DNA of 31,219 bases, taken from positions 1 through 31,219 of IMG/VR virus record IMGVR_UViG_3300036820_000059. One strand, 5' to 3'. Under the pieces are notes generated by a model. The model was not told the DNA's origin. It did no database searches and worked only from the letters and a program-made list of their open reading frames with translations. The DNA is from a virus. Made by a program: the position numbers and the translations under genes. Below are positions 1-6,446 of this stretch, piece after piece; the first letter of the stretch is position 1, and every line of letters begins with the position of its first letter.

Positions 1-1
1 C

Positions 2-70
2 GGCTGGATCGAGGACGCGCTGGCCGAAGCGCTCGATCGCGACCGCGCCGAGCGCGAGGAGGGCGGATGA
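2..70 (+). CDS. 3' end of an unidentified gene (partial)
   Basis: An open frame enters from the left edge and stops at a TGA at 68-70. The visible C-terminus is about 22 residues, highly charged (Asp/Glu/Arg-rich) and probably helical. The stop overlaps the ATG of the next gene in an ATGA arrangement, the same translational coupling seen through the rest of this block, which is the main reason to believe the frame. Too little is visible to name a family. Confidence 0.5.
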   Translation, partial: GWIEDALAEALDRDRAEREEGG

Positions 71-363
71 GCCCTACCAGGCCTCACGCGCGCGCGCGCG
101 AGGGCGCGGCCCCTGACGAGGAGGGCGCCCATCGCTTCGCCAAGGATCAGCTGAAAGCCTTCGTCGAGCGCATCGAGCGGCTGCAGGAAGAGCGCAAGAC
201 GATCTCCGACGACATTGCCGATGTCTATGCCGAGGCCAAGGGCAACGGCTTCGACAAGAAGGCGCTGGCCTATGTGATCCGGCTGCGCGGCCAGGACGTC
301 AACGAACGCAAGGAATTCGACGCCATCGTCGAAACCTACCTGCGCGCTTTGGGGATGGTGTGA
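67..363 (+). CDS. DUF2312 / GapR-like DNA-binding protein
   Basis: This 98-residue protein matches the DUF2312 family over residues 20-98: a long N-terminal helix around [13 protein letters not shown], then [16 protein letters not shown] and a C-terminal segment ending in YLRALGMV. Caulobacter GapR, the studied member, is a nucleoid-associated protein of about 89 residues that binds overtwisted AT-rich DNA and supports replication fork movement and segregation. The first 20 residues (Arg/Ala/Glu-rich) are an extra N-terminal tail. The start at 67 is supported by the ATGA overlap with the upstream stop. The gene sits ahead of a methyltransferase and a replication-initiator-like gene, so a role in phage DNA replication or chromatin is a reasonable inference. 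The family call is firm; the phage role is inferred. Confidence 0.88.
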   Translation: MSPTRPHARAREGAAPDEEGAHRFAKDQLKAFVERIERLQEERKTISDDIADVYAEAKGNGFDKKALAYVIRLRGQDVNERKEFDAIVETYLRALGMV

Positions 364-677
364 TGTCGCGCGCGTCCGCCTACACGGCTGCGGAACTGGC
401 GACGCTGCAGCGCATGCGGGCCGAACGCGCCTCCACCGGCGCGATCGCCAAGGCGCTCGGGCGCTCCAAATCTTCCGTGACGAACCGCATCGAGCGGCTC
501 GAGCTGCGGCCGTTTTATGCGCATATCGCCTGGAGCGGCCGCACGTTGCATGCCGATCCCCGCGCCTTGGCCGAGCGCGACCAGCGCCTGGCGGTGGCGC
601 CGCGCGACCTCACGGCCGCGCTGTGCGGCGATCCGCTGCCCGGCTATTCGGCGCTTGAGCGCCGCGGCGGCGCCTAG
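363..677 (+). CDS. GcrA/SANT-like helix-turn-helix protein
   Basis: The N-terminal 45 residues form a compact helix-turn-helix: TAAELATLQRMRAE, then a recognition segment AIAKALGRSKSSVTNRIERL. The pattern IA-x-x-LGRS-x-x-x-V-x-x-R-x-x-RL-x-L resembles the N-terminal DNA-binding region of the alphaproteobacterial cell-cycle regulator GcrA and generic Myb/SANT-like phage HTH proteins. The remaining 60 residues are Arg/Ala-rich and not recognised. The start may be the ATG at 363, used here, which overlaps the upstream TGA, or the GTG at 360 in the same frame. It lies between GapR-like and adenine methyltransferase genes, so a regulator of early phage transcription or replication is plausible. 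The HTH is visible; the GcrA link is only a resemblance. Confidence 0.7.
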   Translation: MSRASAYTAAELATLQRMRAERASTGAIAKALGRSKSSVTNRIERLELRPFYAHIAWSGRTLHADPRALAERDQRLAVAPRDLTAALCGDPLPGYSALERRGGA

Positions 678-1373
678 ATGGGCGCGCCGCTGACCATCCG
701 CGAGACGGCGATGCCCGGCGGCGGCTGGCCGTTCGGCGCGCTGGTGCCGTTTTCCTACGATCTGTTGATGGTCGATCCGCCATACCCGACCGTGCTGCGC
801 TCGCCGAAAGGCGAGGCGAAGTCATCGATGGCCAAATACGGCGCGATGCCGTGGCCGGCGATCGAGGCACTCCCGATCGGCCAGCTCGCGGCGCGCGACT
901 GCCTGCTGTGGCTGTGGTGCACCTGGCCGTTGTTGCTCGACGGCGGCGATCCGCGCGCGCATTTTGTCGGCGCCGACGCCTCGCGATCGCCGGTCGGGGC
1001 GTGCCTGAAGCGCTGGGGCTTTCGCTACGTGACCGGAGGCGCCTGGCTCAAGCGGCGTTCGCGCGGCGGTGTCTCCTTCGGCACCGGCTACCGGCTGCGC
1101 TCGGCCTGCGAGCCGTTCCTGATCGGGATCACCGGATCGCCGGTGACCTCGCGCAGCGTGCGCAACTTCGTCGACGGCCTGGCGCGCGAGCATTCGCGCA
1201 AGCCCGAGGAGGCTTATGCCGCCTGCGAGCAGCTGATGCACGGCGCGCGCTATGCCGAGCTGTTCTCGCGCACGTCGCGGCCGCGCTGGGACTGCTGGGG
1301 CCTGCAGGCCGGCATGTTTGATCCCGTCGTCAGGCTCAATGCGGTGCCGCTCGCCGACCAGGTGGCCGCATGA
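678..1373 (+). CDS. MT-A70 family adenine-N6 DNA methyltransferase
   Basis: The protein has 231 residues. The catalytic DPPY motif is at residues 33-36 within LLMVDPPYPT, as in N6-adenine methyltransferases; MT-A70 members usually carry DPPW/DPPY. Further family marks are the Trp-rich strand WLWCTWPLLL after motif IV, a KRWGF-x-Y segment, and the late motif GTGYRLRSACEPFLIG, which helps form the SAM pocket. It ends in a WDCWG-type tail typical of phage MT-A70 proteins. The expected activity is methylation of adenine in DNA, either to protect phage DNA from host restriction or to mark it for regulation; the target site cannot be read from the sequence. It starts directly after the upstream TAG, and its stop overlaps the next ATG. 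Confidence 0.9.
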   Translation: MGAPLTIRETAMPGGGWPFGALVPFSYDLLMVDPPYPTVLRSPKGEAKSSMAKYGAMPWPAIEALPIGQLAARDCLLWLWCTWPLLLDGGDPRAHFVGADASRSPVGACLKRWGFRYVTGGAWLKRRSRGGVSFGTGYRLRSACEPFLIGITGSPVTSRSVRNFVDGLAREHSRKPEEAYAACEQLMHGARYAELFSRTSRPRWDCWGLQAGMFDPVVRLNAVPLADQVAA

Positions 1374-2314
1374 GCTGGCAGGAGCAAAAACCGCCGCCGC
1401 CGCGGGCACCGCCGGAGCGCGAGCGGCCGCGGCGGTTTTTCTGGTGCAAAATTCCCAACGAGTTTCCCGATCATCCGCTGCTGCGCGCGGCCGCGCTGAA
1501 GGCACGGGTGCCGGTCCATCAAGTTGTCGCCGTTGCGTTGCGTCTCGATTGCCTCGCCAATGCCAGTGAGCCACGCGGTTCGGTCGCGGACATGAACGTC
1601 ACCGAATTCGCCGCCTCGCTTCAGCTTCGCCCCGACGCCGTGGCGCGGATCCGTGCCGCCTTCGAAGACCCGGACATTTTCTGGATCGACCAGGATTTCC
1701 TCACGGGCTTCCAGGCGCGCAATCCGGAATCCGAGGATCACACGGCGGCAGAACGGCAGCGCCGTCACCGGGCCAAGCTCAAAGCGGAGCGCCACGGCTC
1801 TACCGGCGCGACGGGACCACCGCTTATCCACAGTCACGTGACGTCACGCCGTGACAGCGTGACGGTCACGGCAAGAGAAGAGAAAAATAAAAGCTCTCTT
1901 GCTGTTAGCTCAGAGGCTGCGCGCGAGCGCGCGCGAGTCGCTGGGGATAACTCTGCGGACAAAGCGAGCGGCACCGCTGCAGGGCCGTCCGAAGACGGCG
2001 CCAGCGGCGCCACGGCCGATGCCGACAACGCTGCGGCGCTCTGGCTCGCCAGTGAAGGCACTCGCATCGTCACCGAGCAGCTGCTGGAAAATCGCGGCAA
2101 GGCGGAGCTGCTCGTCTCGCGCTGGCGCGACCAGGAGCTCGGCGGCAATGCGGCCGCGCTGGCCGAGATCATCCGCGGCGCCGAGAAGACGGGGCTGTTC
2201 GGCGCCACTTTCCTCAACCTGATCGTCGTCGGCATCCGCGACGCCAAGCGGCGCGCCATCGCGCAAGGCGAGCTGCGACTGCCGGTACTGGCCAGCGAGC
2301 GGAAAATGGGATGA
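1370..2314 (+). CDS. Replication-initiator-like protein (lambda O-like in layout)
   Basis: The protein has 314 residues. The N-terminal 120 look like a winged-helix/replication domain of the kind found in phage replication proteins: FFWCKIPNEFPDHPLL, then helices around VAVALRLDCLAN and MNVTEFAASLQL, ending with DIFWIDQDFLTGF. A charged segment follows (ERQRRHRAKLKAER), then a low-complexity Ala/Ser/Gly stretch, then a helical C-terminus. The linker part of the gene (about 1824-1950) carries a DnaA box, short iterons and an AT-rich run. This arrangement matches lambda gene O, where the origin lies inside the initiator gene. No helicase or helicase loader is recognised next to it. The call rests mainly on layout and the embedded origin-like DNA; direct homology to a named initiator was not established. 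Confidence 0.6.
   Translation: MSWQEQKPPPPRAPPERERPRRFFWCKIPNEFPDHPLLRAAALKARVPVHQVVAVALRLDCLANASEPRGSVADMNVTEFAASLQLRPDAVARIRAAFEDPDIFWIDQDFLTGFQARNPESEDHTAAERQRRHRAKLKAERHGSTGATGPPLIHSHVTSRRDSVTVTAREEKNKSSLAVSSEAARERARVAGDNSADKASGTAAGPSEDGASGATADADNAAALWLASEGTRIVTEQLLENRGKAELLVSRWRDQELGGNAAALAEIIRGAEKTGLFGATFLNLIVVGIRDAKRRAIAQGELRLPVLASERKMG
1824..1950. other. Candidate replication origin inside the initiator-like gene
   Basis: A perfect consensus DnaA box, TTATCCACA, lies at 1824-1832. Six pentamers GTCAC or its complement GTGAC follow directly, at 1833, 1838, 1843, 1851, 1859 and 1865, all within 37 bases. Next comes the purine-rich AT tract at 1873-1893, the only such stretch in this GC-rich block. 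A second, one-mismatch DnaA box in opposite orientation (TGGGGATAA) is at 1942-1950. DnaA boxes, iterons and an easily melted tract are the parts of a theta-type origin. Function is inferred. Confidence 0.6.
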
Positions 2315-2832
2315 CCGACCGGCGCTGGATGGCGGAGCGGTCGCGCAAAAGCTGGCGATCGCGCAAGCGCCGGCAGGCCGCGCTCGCCGCGGCGGGGAGC
2401 GGACAGAATTCGCCGGCGCTGGTGCCGGCAGAGGAGGGCACTATGGACAGCAGCACGGACCGCCTGGCCGACCCGGGCGACAATTTTCGGCGGGCGCCAC
2501 GATCGACAGCGCCGCGTTACGCGCCGGCGAGCGCAGCGGCCGACCGCATGCCGGCGGTCGAGCCGGGGCCGCAAGGCCCGAAGCCGGCGCAGGAGATTTG
2601 CGAGCGCTTACTGCAAGCTCGTGCGCGCTTGGCGGCCGCGACCGACCGCTTCGAGCCGGTGCTGGCCTCGATCACCGGGCGGCCGCTGCAGCGGCCGGAC
2701 GCGGACGCTCCGGCACGTGCGGCGGCAGATTTTACGCGGCTGTTCCCGGCGCTGGAGCGGCTGACGGCCGATCTCCTTGAAGAGATCGCGCGCATCGAGG
2801 ACCGGGTGCGGGAACTCGACGTCGTGCTGTGA
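2311..2832 (+). CDS. Hypothetical early-block protein with C-terminal coiled coil
   Basis: This 173-residue protein is not recognised. The N-terminus is very basic (RSRKSWRSRKRRQ), the middle is Ala/Pro-rich and probably disordered, and the last 75 residues are helical with a likely coiled coil (ALERLTADLLEEIARIEDRVREL). The start overlaps the previous stop as ATGA; an internal ATG at 2443, after a GAGGAGGG-like Shine-Dalgarno, is an alternative and would give only the C-terminal part (130 residues). It sits where lambda-type phages place a helicase loader, but no loader or ATPase motif is visible. Confidence 0.6.
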   Translation: MTDRRWMAERSRKSWRSRKRRQAALAAAGSGQNSPALVPAEEGTMDSSTDRLADPGDNFRRAPRSTAPRYAPASAAADRMPAVEPGPQGPKPAQEICERLLQARARLAAATDRFEPVLASITGRPLQRPDADAPARAAADFTRLFPALERLTADLLEEIARIEDRVRELDVVL

Positions 2833-2841
2833 CCATCGCTC

Positions 2842-2873
2842 CGCGAGAAAAGGGCTCCCAGCCTTTTCTCGCG
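2842..2873 (+). other. 12-bp perfect hairpin in a 166-base gene-free stretch
   Basis: The arms CGCGAGAAAAGG (2842-2853) and CCTTTTCTCGCG (2862-2873) pair perfectly around an 8-base loop. It lies 10 bases after a stop codon, so it may end or process the early-block mRNA, but no T-run follows. The rest of the gap (2833-2998) holds a weaker inverted repeat around 2892-2914, a T6 run at 2952-2957 and no convincing gene. Confidence 0.5.
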
Positions 2874-2998
2874 CGACTGACGTGAAACAGGTGCGGCGCG
2901 GGCTTCGACGCCGCGTGAAGCCACGCCGCTAAGACCATCAACCGCCTGTTGTTTTTTGCGTGGCGGGACTATCCTCCCTGCGTCGCCGGGAGGGCGCG

Positions 2999-3280
2999 GT
3001 GCCGAGCCTTTACCAGATGGCCAAGGCGGTCGAGGATCTGGTCGCGCTCAAACGCGACCACCTGCAGGGCTTCGAGCGCGCGAGCTACGACCGCGGCTTT
3101 GAGCCCGGCCCCGATCTGGCGTTCGCCGGCGTGCGGGTGATGATCATGGAGGGCGAGGCGGCCTACCGGCTCTTACGGCGGTTGGCGCCGCAGCAGGACG
3201 CGCTTGAGCGCTGGCTCGCGGAGCGCTCGGTCGCTGCGGTTGAACACGAGCCGGTTCCCGCAAGTCCCGGTGGGATTTAA
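2999..3280 (+). CDS. Hypothetical phage protein
   Basis: This is a protein of about 93 residues of unknown function. GTG at 2999 is chosen because a GGGAGG Shine-Dalgarno lies 5 bases upstream; a GTG at 2960 in the same frame would add 13 residues without a ribosome site. The sequence is mostly helical: MAKAVEDLVALKRDHL, then SYDRGFEPGPDL, then a helix with RLLRRLAPQQDALERWLAE. There are no membrane segments or known motifs. It follows a gene-free stretch, so it may open a new transcription unit. Confidence 0.6.
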   Translation: MPSLYQMAKAVEDLVALKRDHLQGFERASYDRGFEPGPDLAFAGVRVMIMEGEAAYRLLRRLAPQQDALERWLAERSVAAVEHEPVPASPGGI

Positions 3281-3313
3281 TCAATCTTTCAGCTGTCGCG
3301 TTATGGTTCGGCG

Positions 3314-3715
3314 ATGACGTCGATGCGCCACCACGTGACGTTTCGATTCCGGCTGCCGCCGGCATTGGCGATGCGGGCGCCGTTGGGATTCTGGCCGCGC
3401 TCGCCGCGCGGCTGCACGCTCGACGTCGGCGACCACGGCAACGTGCTGGTGTCCTCGGTCGATCACAGCGAAATCTTCGCGCGCAAGCAGGTGCTGCAAA
3501 CCGCCGGCGCCTTCCTGCGCACGACCGATCCGGTGACTCAACCCGAGACATTGCTCGGCGAACTCTCCGCGCCGTCATGTCGGGAGCGTCTTGAGGTCTA
3601 TTCGATCACGCTCGGCGCCGCTGTTTCGATCGCGCGGTCCGATCCGCACCGCGCTCCGGTGCTGACCTTCAACCGCGAGTGGCAGTTGACGCTTCTTAAC
3701 CTTGGCGCCGATTAA
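3314..3715 (+). CDS. Hypothetical protein
   Basis: This 133-residue frame contains probable beta strands (HHVTFRFRL, CTLDVGDHGNVLVSS) and a C-terminus LTFNREWQLTLLNLG. No family is recognised. No clear Shine-Dalgarno precedes ATG 3314, and the second ATG (3323) is equally possible. The amino-acid composition is ordinary, and no competing frame on either strand looks better. The frame fills the space between two better-supported genes, which is the main support. Confidence 0.5.
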   Translation: MTSMRHHVTFRFRLPPALAMRAPLGFWPRSPRGCTLDVGDHGNVLVSSVDHSEIFARKQVLQTAGAFLRTTDPVTQPETLLGELSAPSCRERLEVYSITLGAAVSIARSDPHRAPVLTFNREWQLTLLNLGAD

Positions 3716-3764
3716 ATCTTGCAGGCTGCACCGGGGCGTAACTTACTGATGGCACGACGGGGAC

Positions 3765-3965
3765 ATGCCGAGGCTGAAGGGAGTGCCGCACGCGCTGCAG
3801 CGGGCACTCGTCAATTTGCTGGCGCTCGTCTTGACGCTGCCCGATGTCGACTACGAGATCGGGCGGCGCGCGCAATGGCTGAAGTGGGGGCTGGAAGGCT
3901 ATGACCCACTGCAGCGCCGAGAGTACGAGCGAACGGCGAGAGGGCATGGGGCGTCCCGGGCGTAA
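3765..3965 (+). CDS. Small hypothetical protein
   Basis: This 66-residue protein has a hydrophobic helix (LQRALVNLLALVLTLP) near the N-terminus, too short and broken to be a sure membrane segment, followed by a charged region with YEIGRRAQWLKWGLEGYDP. A short GGGG Shine-Dalgarno-like stretch precedes the ATG. Its 3' end overlaps the next gene by 20 bases, in keeping with the tight packing here. Function unknown. Confidence 0.5.
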   Translation: MPRLKGVPHALQRALVNLLALVLTLPDVDYEIGRRAQWLKWGLEGYDPLQRREYERTARGHGASRA

Positions 3966-4653
3966 GCGGCGCGGCTTCCGGCGCGAGAAGAACGGCCGCG
4001 CGCAACGACAATCCAAAGAAGAACGCGTCGAAGAGGCCGTGCGCGTGGCGCGCAGCCAGCCGCATCGGCGCTCGCTCAAATCGAACGATCGCGTCAGCGA
4101 ACTGGCCGAGTCGCCGCTCGGGCGGCTGCTGCTGGCGCGGCGCGCGGCGCAGCGCCAATGGCGGCCGGCCGATCTCGCCGCGCTGCGCGATGAGCACAAG
4201 CCGGGCATAAGCCCGACGGAGTTCGCCGCTGGCGAACTGTTCGCCAAGACGGTCGGCCGCTATCGCGGCGTGATCGAAGGTCCGCGGCCGATGCGCTCAC
4301 TGATGCCGGAGACGACGTCGGAGCATGCCGACGAAGAGAGTGCCGGCGAGCGCTTCGCCTGTCCGTCGCGCGCGCTCGATCCGGCCGAGAAGCTTGTGCG
4401 CATCGGCAACCTCACGCTGACGACGAGGACGTGGCCCTGCCAGCTGCCGGGCGAGGTCTGCATCTGCGCCGAGCGGCGCGATCGCTACATGCGCGCTTAC
4501 GAAGCGGTGGCCAGCGCCGGCCGGCGCGCGCTGATGGCGGTGATTGCCGTCGCGGTGCGCTGCGAAGAAATCCAGCCGCAGGAACTCGTTTACCTTAAAG
4601 CCGGATTGCAGGCGGCGGCGCGGTATCTTCACTTGCGGGTCGCCGGCGACTGA
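3946..4653 (+). CDS. Conserved-looking phage protein, basic N-terminus
   Basis: This 235-residue protein begins MGRPGRKRRGFRREKNGRAQ, a very basic start like that of many phage proteins opening with a GRP-x-x-RK motif. The upstream in-frame ATG at 3901 would add 15 residues, but the 3946 start fits that pattern better. The basic N-terminus is followed by helices and a C-terminal helical domain (YMRAYEAVASAGRRALMAVIAVAV, then LVYLKAGLQAAARYL). Two cysteines, CQLPGEVCICAE, lie in a loop about two thirds along. Nucleic-acid binding is possible from the charge, but no defined DNA-binding fold is visible. It ends its transcription unit: a strong terminator follows. Confidence 0.7.
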   Translation: MGRPGRKRRGFRREKNGRAQRQSKEERVEEAVRVARSQPHRRSLKSNDRVSELAESPLGRLLLARRAAQRQWRPADLAALRDEHKPGISPTEFAAGELFAKTVGRYRGVIEGPRPMRSLMPETTSEHADEESAGERFACPSRALDPAEKLVRIGNLTLTTRTWPCQLPGEVCICAERRDRYMRAYEAVASAGRRALMAVIAVAVRCEEIQPQELVYLKAGLQAAARYLHLRVAGD

Positions 4654-4700
4654 CGCAGTGTCATTAATGCAGGTTGGCCGAGTGCACCTGAGGCGCCGGC

Positions 4701-4734
4701 GCCCCGGACCGCGAAAGCGGTCGCGGGGCTTTTT
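4701..4734 (+). terminator. Intrinsic terminator with GAAA tetraloop
   Basis: Stem arms GCCCCGGACCGC (4701-4712) and GCGGTC-G-CGGGGC (4717-4729) pair over 12 bp with one bulged G, closed by a GAAA loop and followed by five T at 4730-4734. The next gene's Shine-Dalgarno (TGGAGG, 4737-4742) starts three bases later, so termination and re-initiation are tightly packed. Confidence 0.85.
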
Positions 4735-4748
4735 GTTGGAGGCGTCAC

Positions 4749-5018
4749 GTGATCGACGTCGCCGGCGAGCTGTCGCACATCCTTGAGCTCGCGACCGCAC
4801 TCAACAACACGCCCGGCGTCGATCGCCGCGGCGGACACGGCGCCTGGTACGAAGCGCGCGACCATATCGCGCGATCGCTGGCGCGCTCGGTCGGTACAAT
4901 CCGCAAATCGCTCGGCATCACTGCCGAGCCGCAGCGCAGTTTCTGCAGCCGCCACGTCGATCTCGGCCTCGATGCCGTGCGCCAGGGCGGCCGCATCGTG
5001 CCGATCGAGCGGCGGTAG
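4749..5018 (+). CDS. Small hypothetical protein
   Basis: This 89-residue protein starts at GTG 4749, supported by a TGGAGG ribosome site six bases upstream. It is mostly helical: LSHILELATALNN, then ARDHIARSLARSVGTIRKSLGI. It ends in an Arg-rich tail. No family is recognised. Being first after a terminator, it may rely on read-through or a local promoter that could not be identified. Confidence 0.65.
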   Translation: MIDVAGELSHILELATALNNTPGVDRRGGHGAWYEARDHIARSLARSVGTIRKSLGITAEPQRSFCSRHVDLGLDAVRQGGRIVPIERR

Positions 5019-5024
5019 CCGAGC

Positions 5025-5378
5025 GTGCAGATCACGCCGAAACTGCGCCGTGCTACTGATCGCCTCTTTCATTGGTGCCCGGGCTGCGAACGGATGCACC
5101 CGTTGTTCTACGATCGGGGCTGGACCTTCGATGGCAACCTCGACAAGCCGACCTTCACACCAAGTTTCAAGCACACGGGCGGCCGCGGTCCGACTTGGGT
5201 CTGCCATTATGTGCTGATGGTCGGCGTGCTGACTTTTCAGGACGACTGCTCGCACGCGCTCAAAAAACGGGAGGTGCCGCTGCCCGATCTTCCCGCGCGT
5301 TTGCGGGATTGGGACGACGGAAACCCCGCGCCGGCGGCGTCCGATAGCTGCCCCTATCGGACATCGCACCTGACCTGA
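5025..5378 (+). CDS. DUF6527-like Cys/His phage protein
   Basis: The protein has 117 residues. It has the arrangement of the DUF6527 family of phage and prophage proteins: FHWCPGCERMH (Cys18, Cys21), the segment GWTFDGNLDKPTFTPSF, then VCHYVL (Cys60, His61), then DDCSHAL (Cys75, His77) and VPLPDLP. The paired Cys/His positions suggest a small zinc-binding fold. Some database entries of this family carry the name ammonia monooxygenase, which has no support. The role is unknown. The start is GTG 5025. The C-terminal coding region overlaps the repeats described at 5339-5387. Confidence 0.8.
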   Translation: MQITPKLRRATDRLFHWCPGCERMHPLFYDRGWTFDGNLDKPTFTPSFKHTGGRGPTWVCHYVLMVGVLTFQDDCSHALKKREVPLPDLPARLRDWDDGNPAPAASDSCPYRTSHLT

Positions 5379-5387
5379 CTATCGGAC
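5339..5387. repeat. Three copies of a 9-bp repeat before the integrase
   Basis: GTCCGATAG at 5339-5347 and its complement CTATCGGAC at 5354-5362 form a hairpin or operator-like inverted repeat with a 6-base spacer; a third copy, CTATCGGAC, is at 5379-5387. The last copy ends 21 bases before the integrase ATG. Candidates are an operator controlling the integrase, or arm-type sites for the integrase or an excision factor. Confidence 0.6.
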
Positions 5388-5407
5388 CTCCGGCCGGGAG
5401 CTCGGCG

Positions 5408-6358
5408 ATGGTCAACGAGCTCGTTCCGGCGGCCGAAAACGCCGAATTAATTGACGCCGCTCAAGCGGTTGCCAAGTTCGCGGAAAACAGCAAGGCGGCC
5501 AACACGCGGCGCGCCTACGCCGCGGACTGGCGCCACTTCACCACCTGGTGTGAGCGGATGAACCTGGTGCCGCTGCCGGCGCCGCCGGCGACGGTGGCGA
5601 TCTATCTCGGCGCACTGGCCACCAACGGCATGAAGGTCAAGACGATCGAGCGGCGCTGCACGGCGATCCGTCACTTCCACAAACAGGCCGGGCACGACAA
5701 CCCGGCGGACCATCCCGGCGTCAAGGCGACGCTCGAAGGGATTCGCCGTACGCTCGGCACCGCGCCGGCGAAAAAGGCGGCGCTGACCGCGGACCTGGTG
5801 GCGAAGGCCATCCGGAAAATTCCGACAGATCTCGCAGGTCTGCGCGATCGCGCGCTGATCCTGCTCGGCTTCGCCGCGGCGCTCCGCCGCTCCGAGCTCA
5901 TCGGGCTCGATCACAGAGACATCGCGCGACACCCGAAGGGCCTCGTGCTGACGCTGCGGCGATCCAAAACCGACCAGGCCGGCGCCGGCACGCTCAAAGC
6001 GGTGCCGCACGGTCACAAACTCAAAGCCGTCGCTGCGCTCGATGCGTGGCTCGCGGCCGCGGCGATCTCTGAAGGACCGATCTTCCGCGGCGTGCGCGCC
6101 GGCAGCGTGTTTGCGGCGCGGCTCTGCGATCACCAGGTCGCGCGCATCGTGAAGAAGCGCGCGGCGCAGGTCGGCCTCGATCCTACTTTGTTTGCCGGTC
6201 ACTCGCTGCGCTCCGGCTTCATCACCAGCGCGGCCGACGCCGGCGCCGAGCTCGCGGCGATCGCCAAGCACGCCGGCCACGCCAAGATCGACACCACGCT
6301 CGGCTATGTGCAGGTCGCCGACGCGTTCCGCGATCACTCCGGCAAGAAGTTTCTTTGA
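5408..6358 (+). CDS. int: Tyrosine recombinase / phage integrase
   Basis: The protein has 316 residues. The N-terminal SAM-like core-binding domain is at about 15-110 (NTRRAYAADWRHFTTWC), followed by the catalytic domain. All expected active-site residues are visible: Arg160 in AALRRSEL, Lys187 in RRSKTDQ, His265 and Arg268 in GHSLRSG, His291 in KHAGH, and the nucleophile Tyr300 in TTLGYVQ. It lacks the N-terminal arm-binding domain of lambda Int, so it resembles the shorter XerC/D-like or mobile-element integrases. It would join phage attP to host attB. It lies between a DUF6527-like gene and the terminase, with repeats on both sides. A GGGAG ribosome site precedes ATG 5408. Confidence 0.95.
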   Translation: MVNELVPAAENAELIDAAQAVAKFAENSKAANTRRAYAADWRHFTTWCERMNLVPLPAPPATVAIYLGALATNGMKVKTIERRCTAIRHFHKQAGHDNPADHPGVKATLEGIRRTLGTAPAKKAALTADLVAKAIRKIPTDLAGLRDRALILLGFAAALRRSELIGLDHRDIARHPKGLVLTLRRSKTDQAGAGTLKAVPHGHKLKAVAALDAWLAAAAISEGPIFRGVRAGSVFAARLCDHQVARIVKKRAAQVGLDPTLFAGHSLRSGFITSAADAGAELAAIAKHAGHAKIDTTLGYVQVADAFRDHSGKKFL

Positions 6359-6364
6359 TCCGCG

Positions 6365-6433
6365 ATGGTTGGTTACAGGCCGATCGACTCGCGATAGCGG
6401 CGCCGCGCGGATGTACCGCGGCGCCGCAACCAT
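6365..6433. repeat. Nested inverted repeats between integrase and terminase
   Basis: An outer 6-bp pair (ATGGTT 6365-6370, AACCAT 6428-6433) encloses an 11-bp perfect GC-rich stem, GCGGCGCCGCG (6397-6407) with CGCGGCGCCGC (6417-6427), around a 9-base loop. No T-run follows. The place, after int and before terS, fits an attachment site, a terminase recognition site or a structured leader; the sequence cannot decide which. Confidence 0.55.
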
Positions 6434-6446
6434 TTTGGAGGGCGCG

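Noticed and set aside
2882-2932. 16-codon basic frame from GTG 2882 in the gene-free gap
   Set aside because: Too short and Arg-rich by composition, with no ribosome site.
3686-3715. Possible promoter (TTGACG with GATTAA 18 bases on)
   Set aside because: The -10 match is poor (three of six), it lies inside the end of a coding frame, and a single good -35 is expected by chance.
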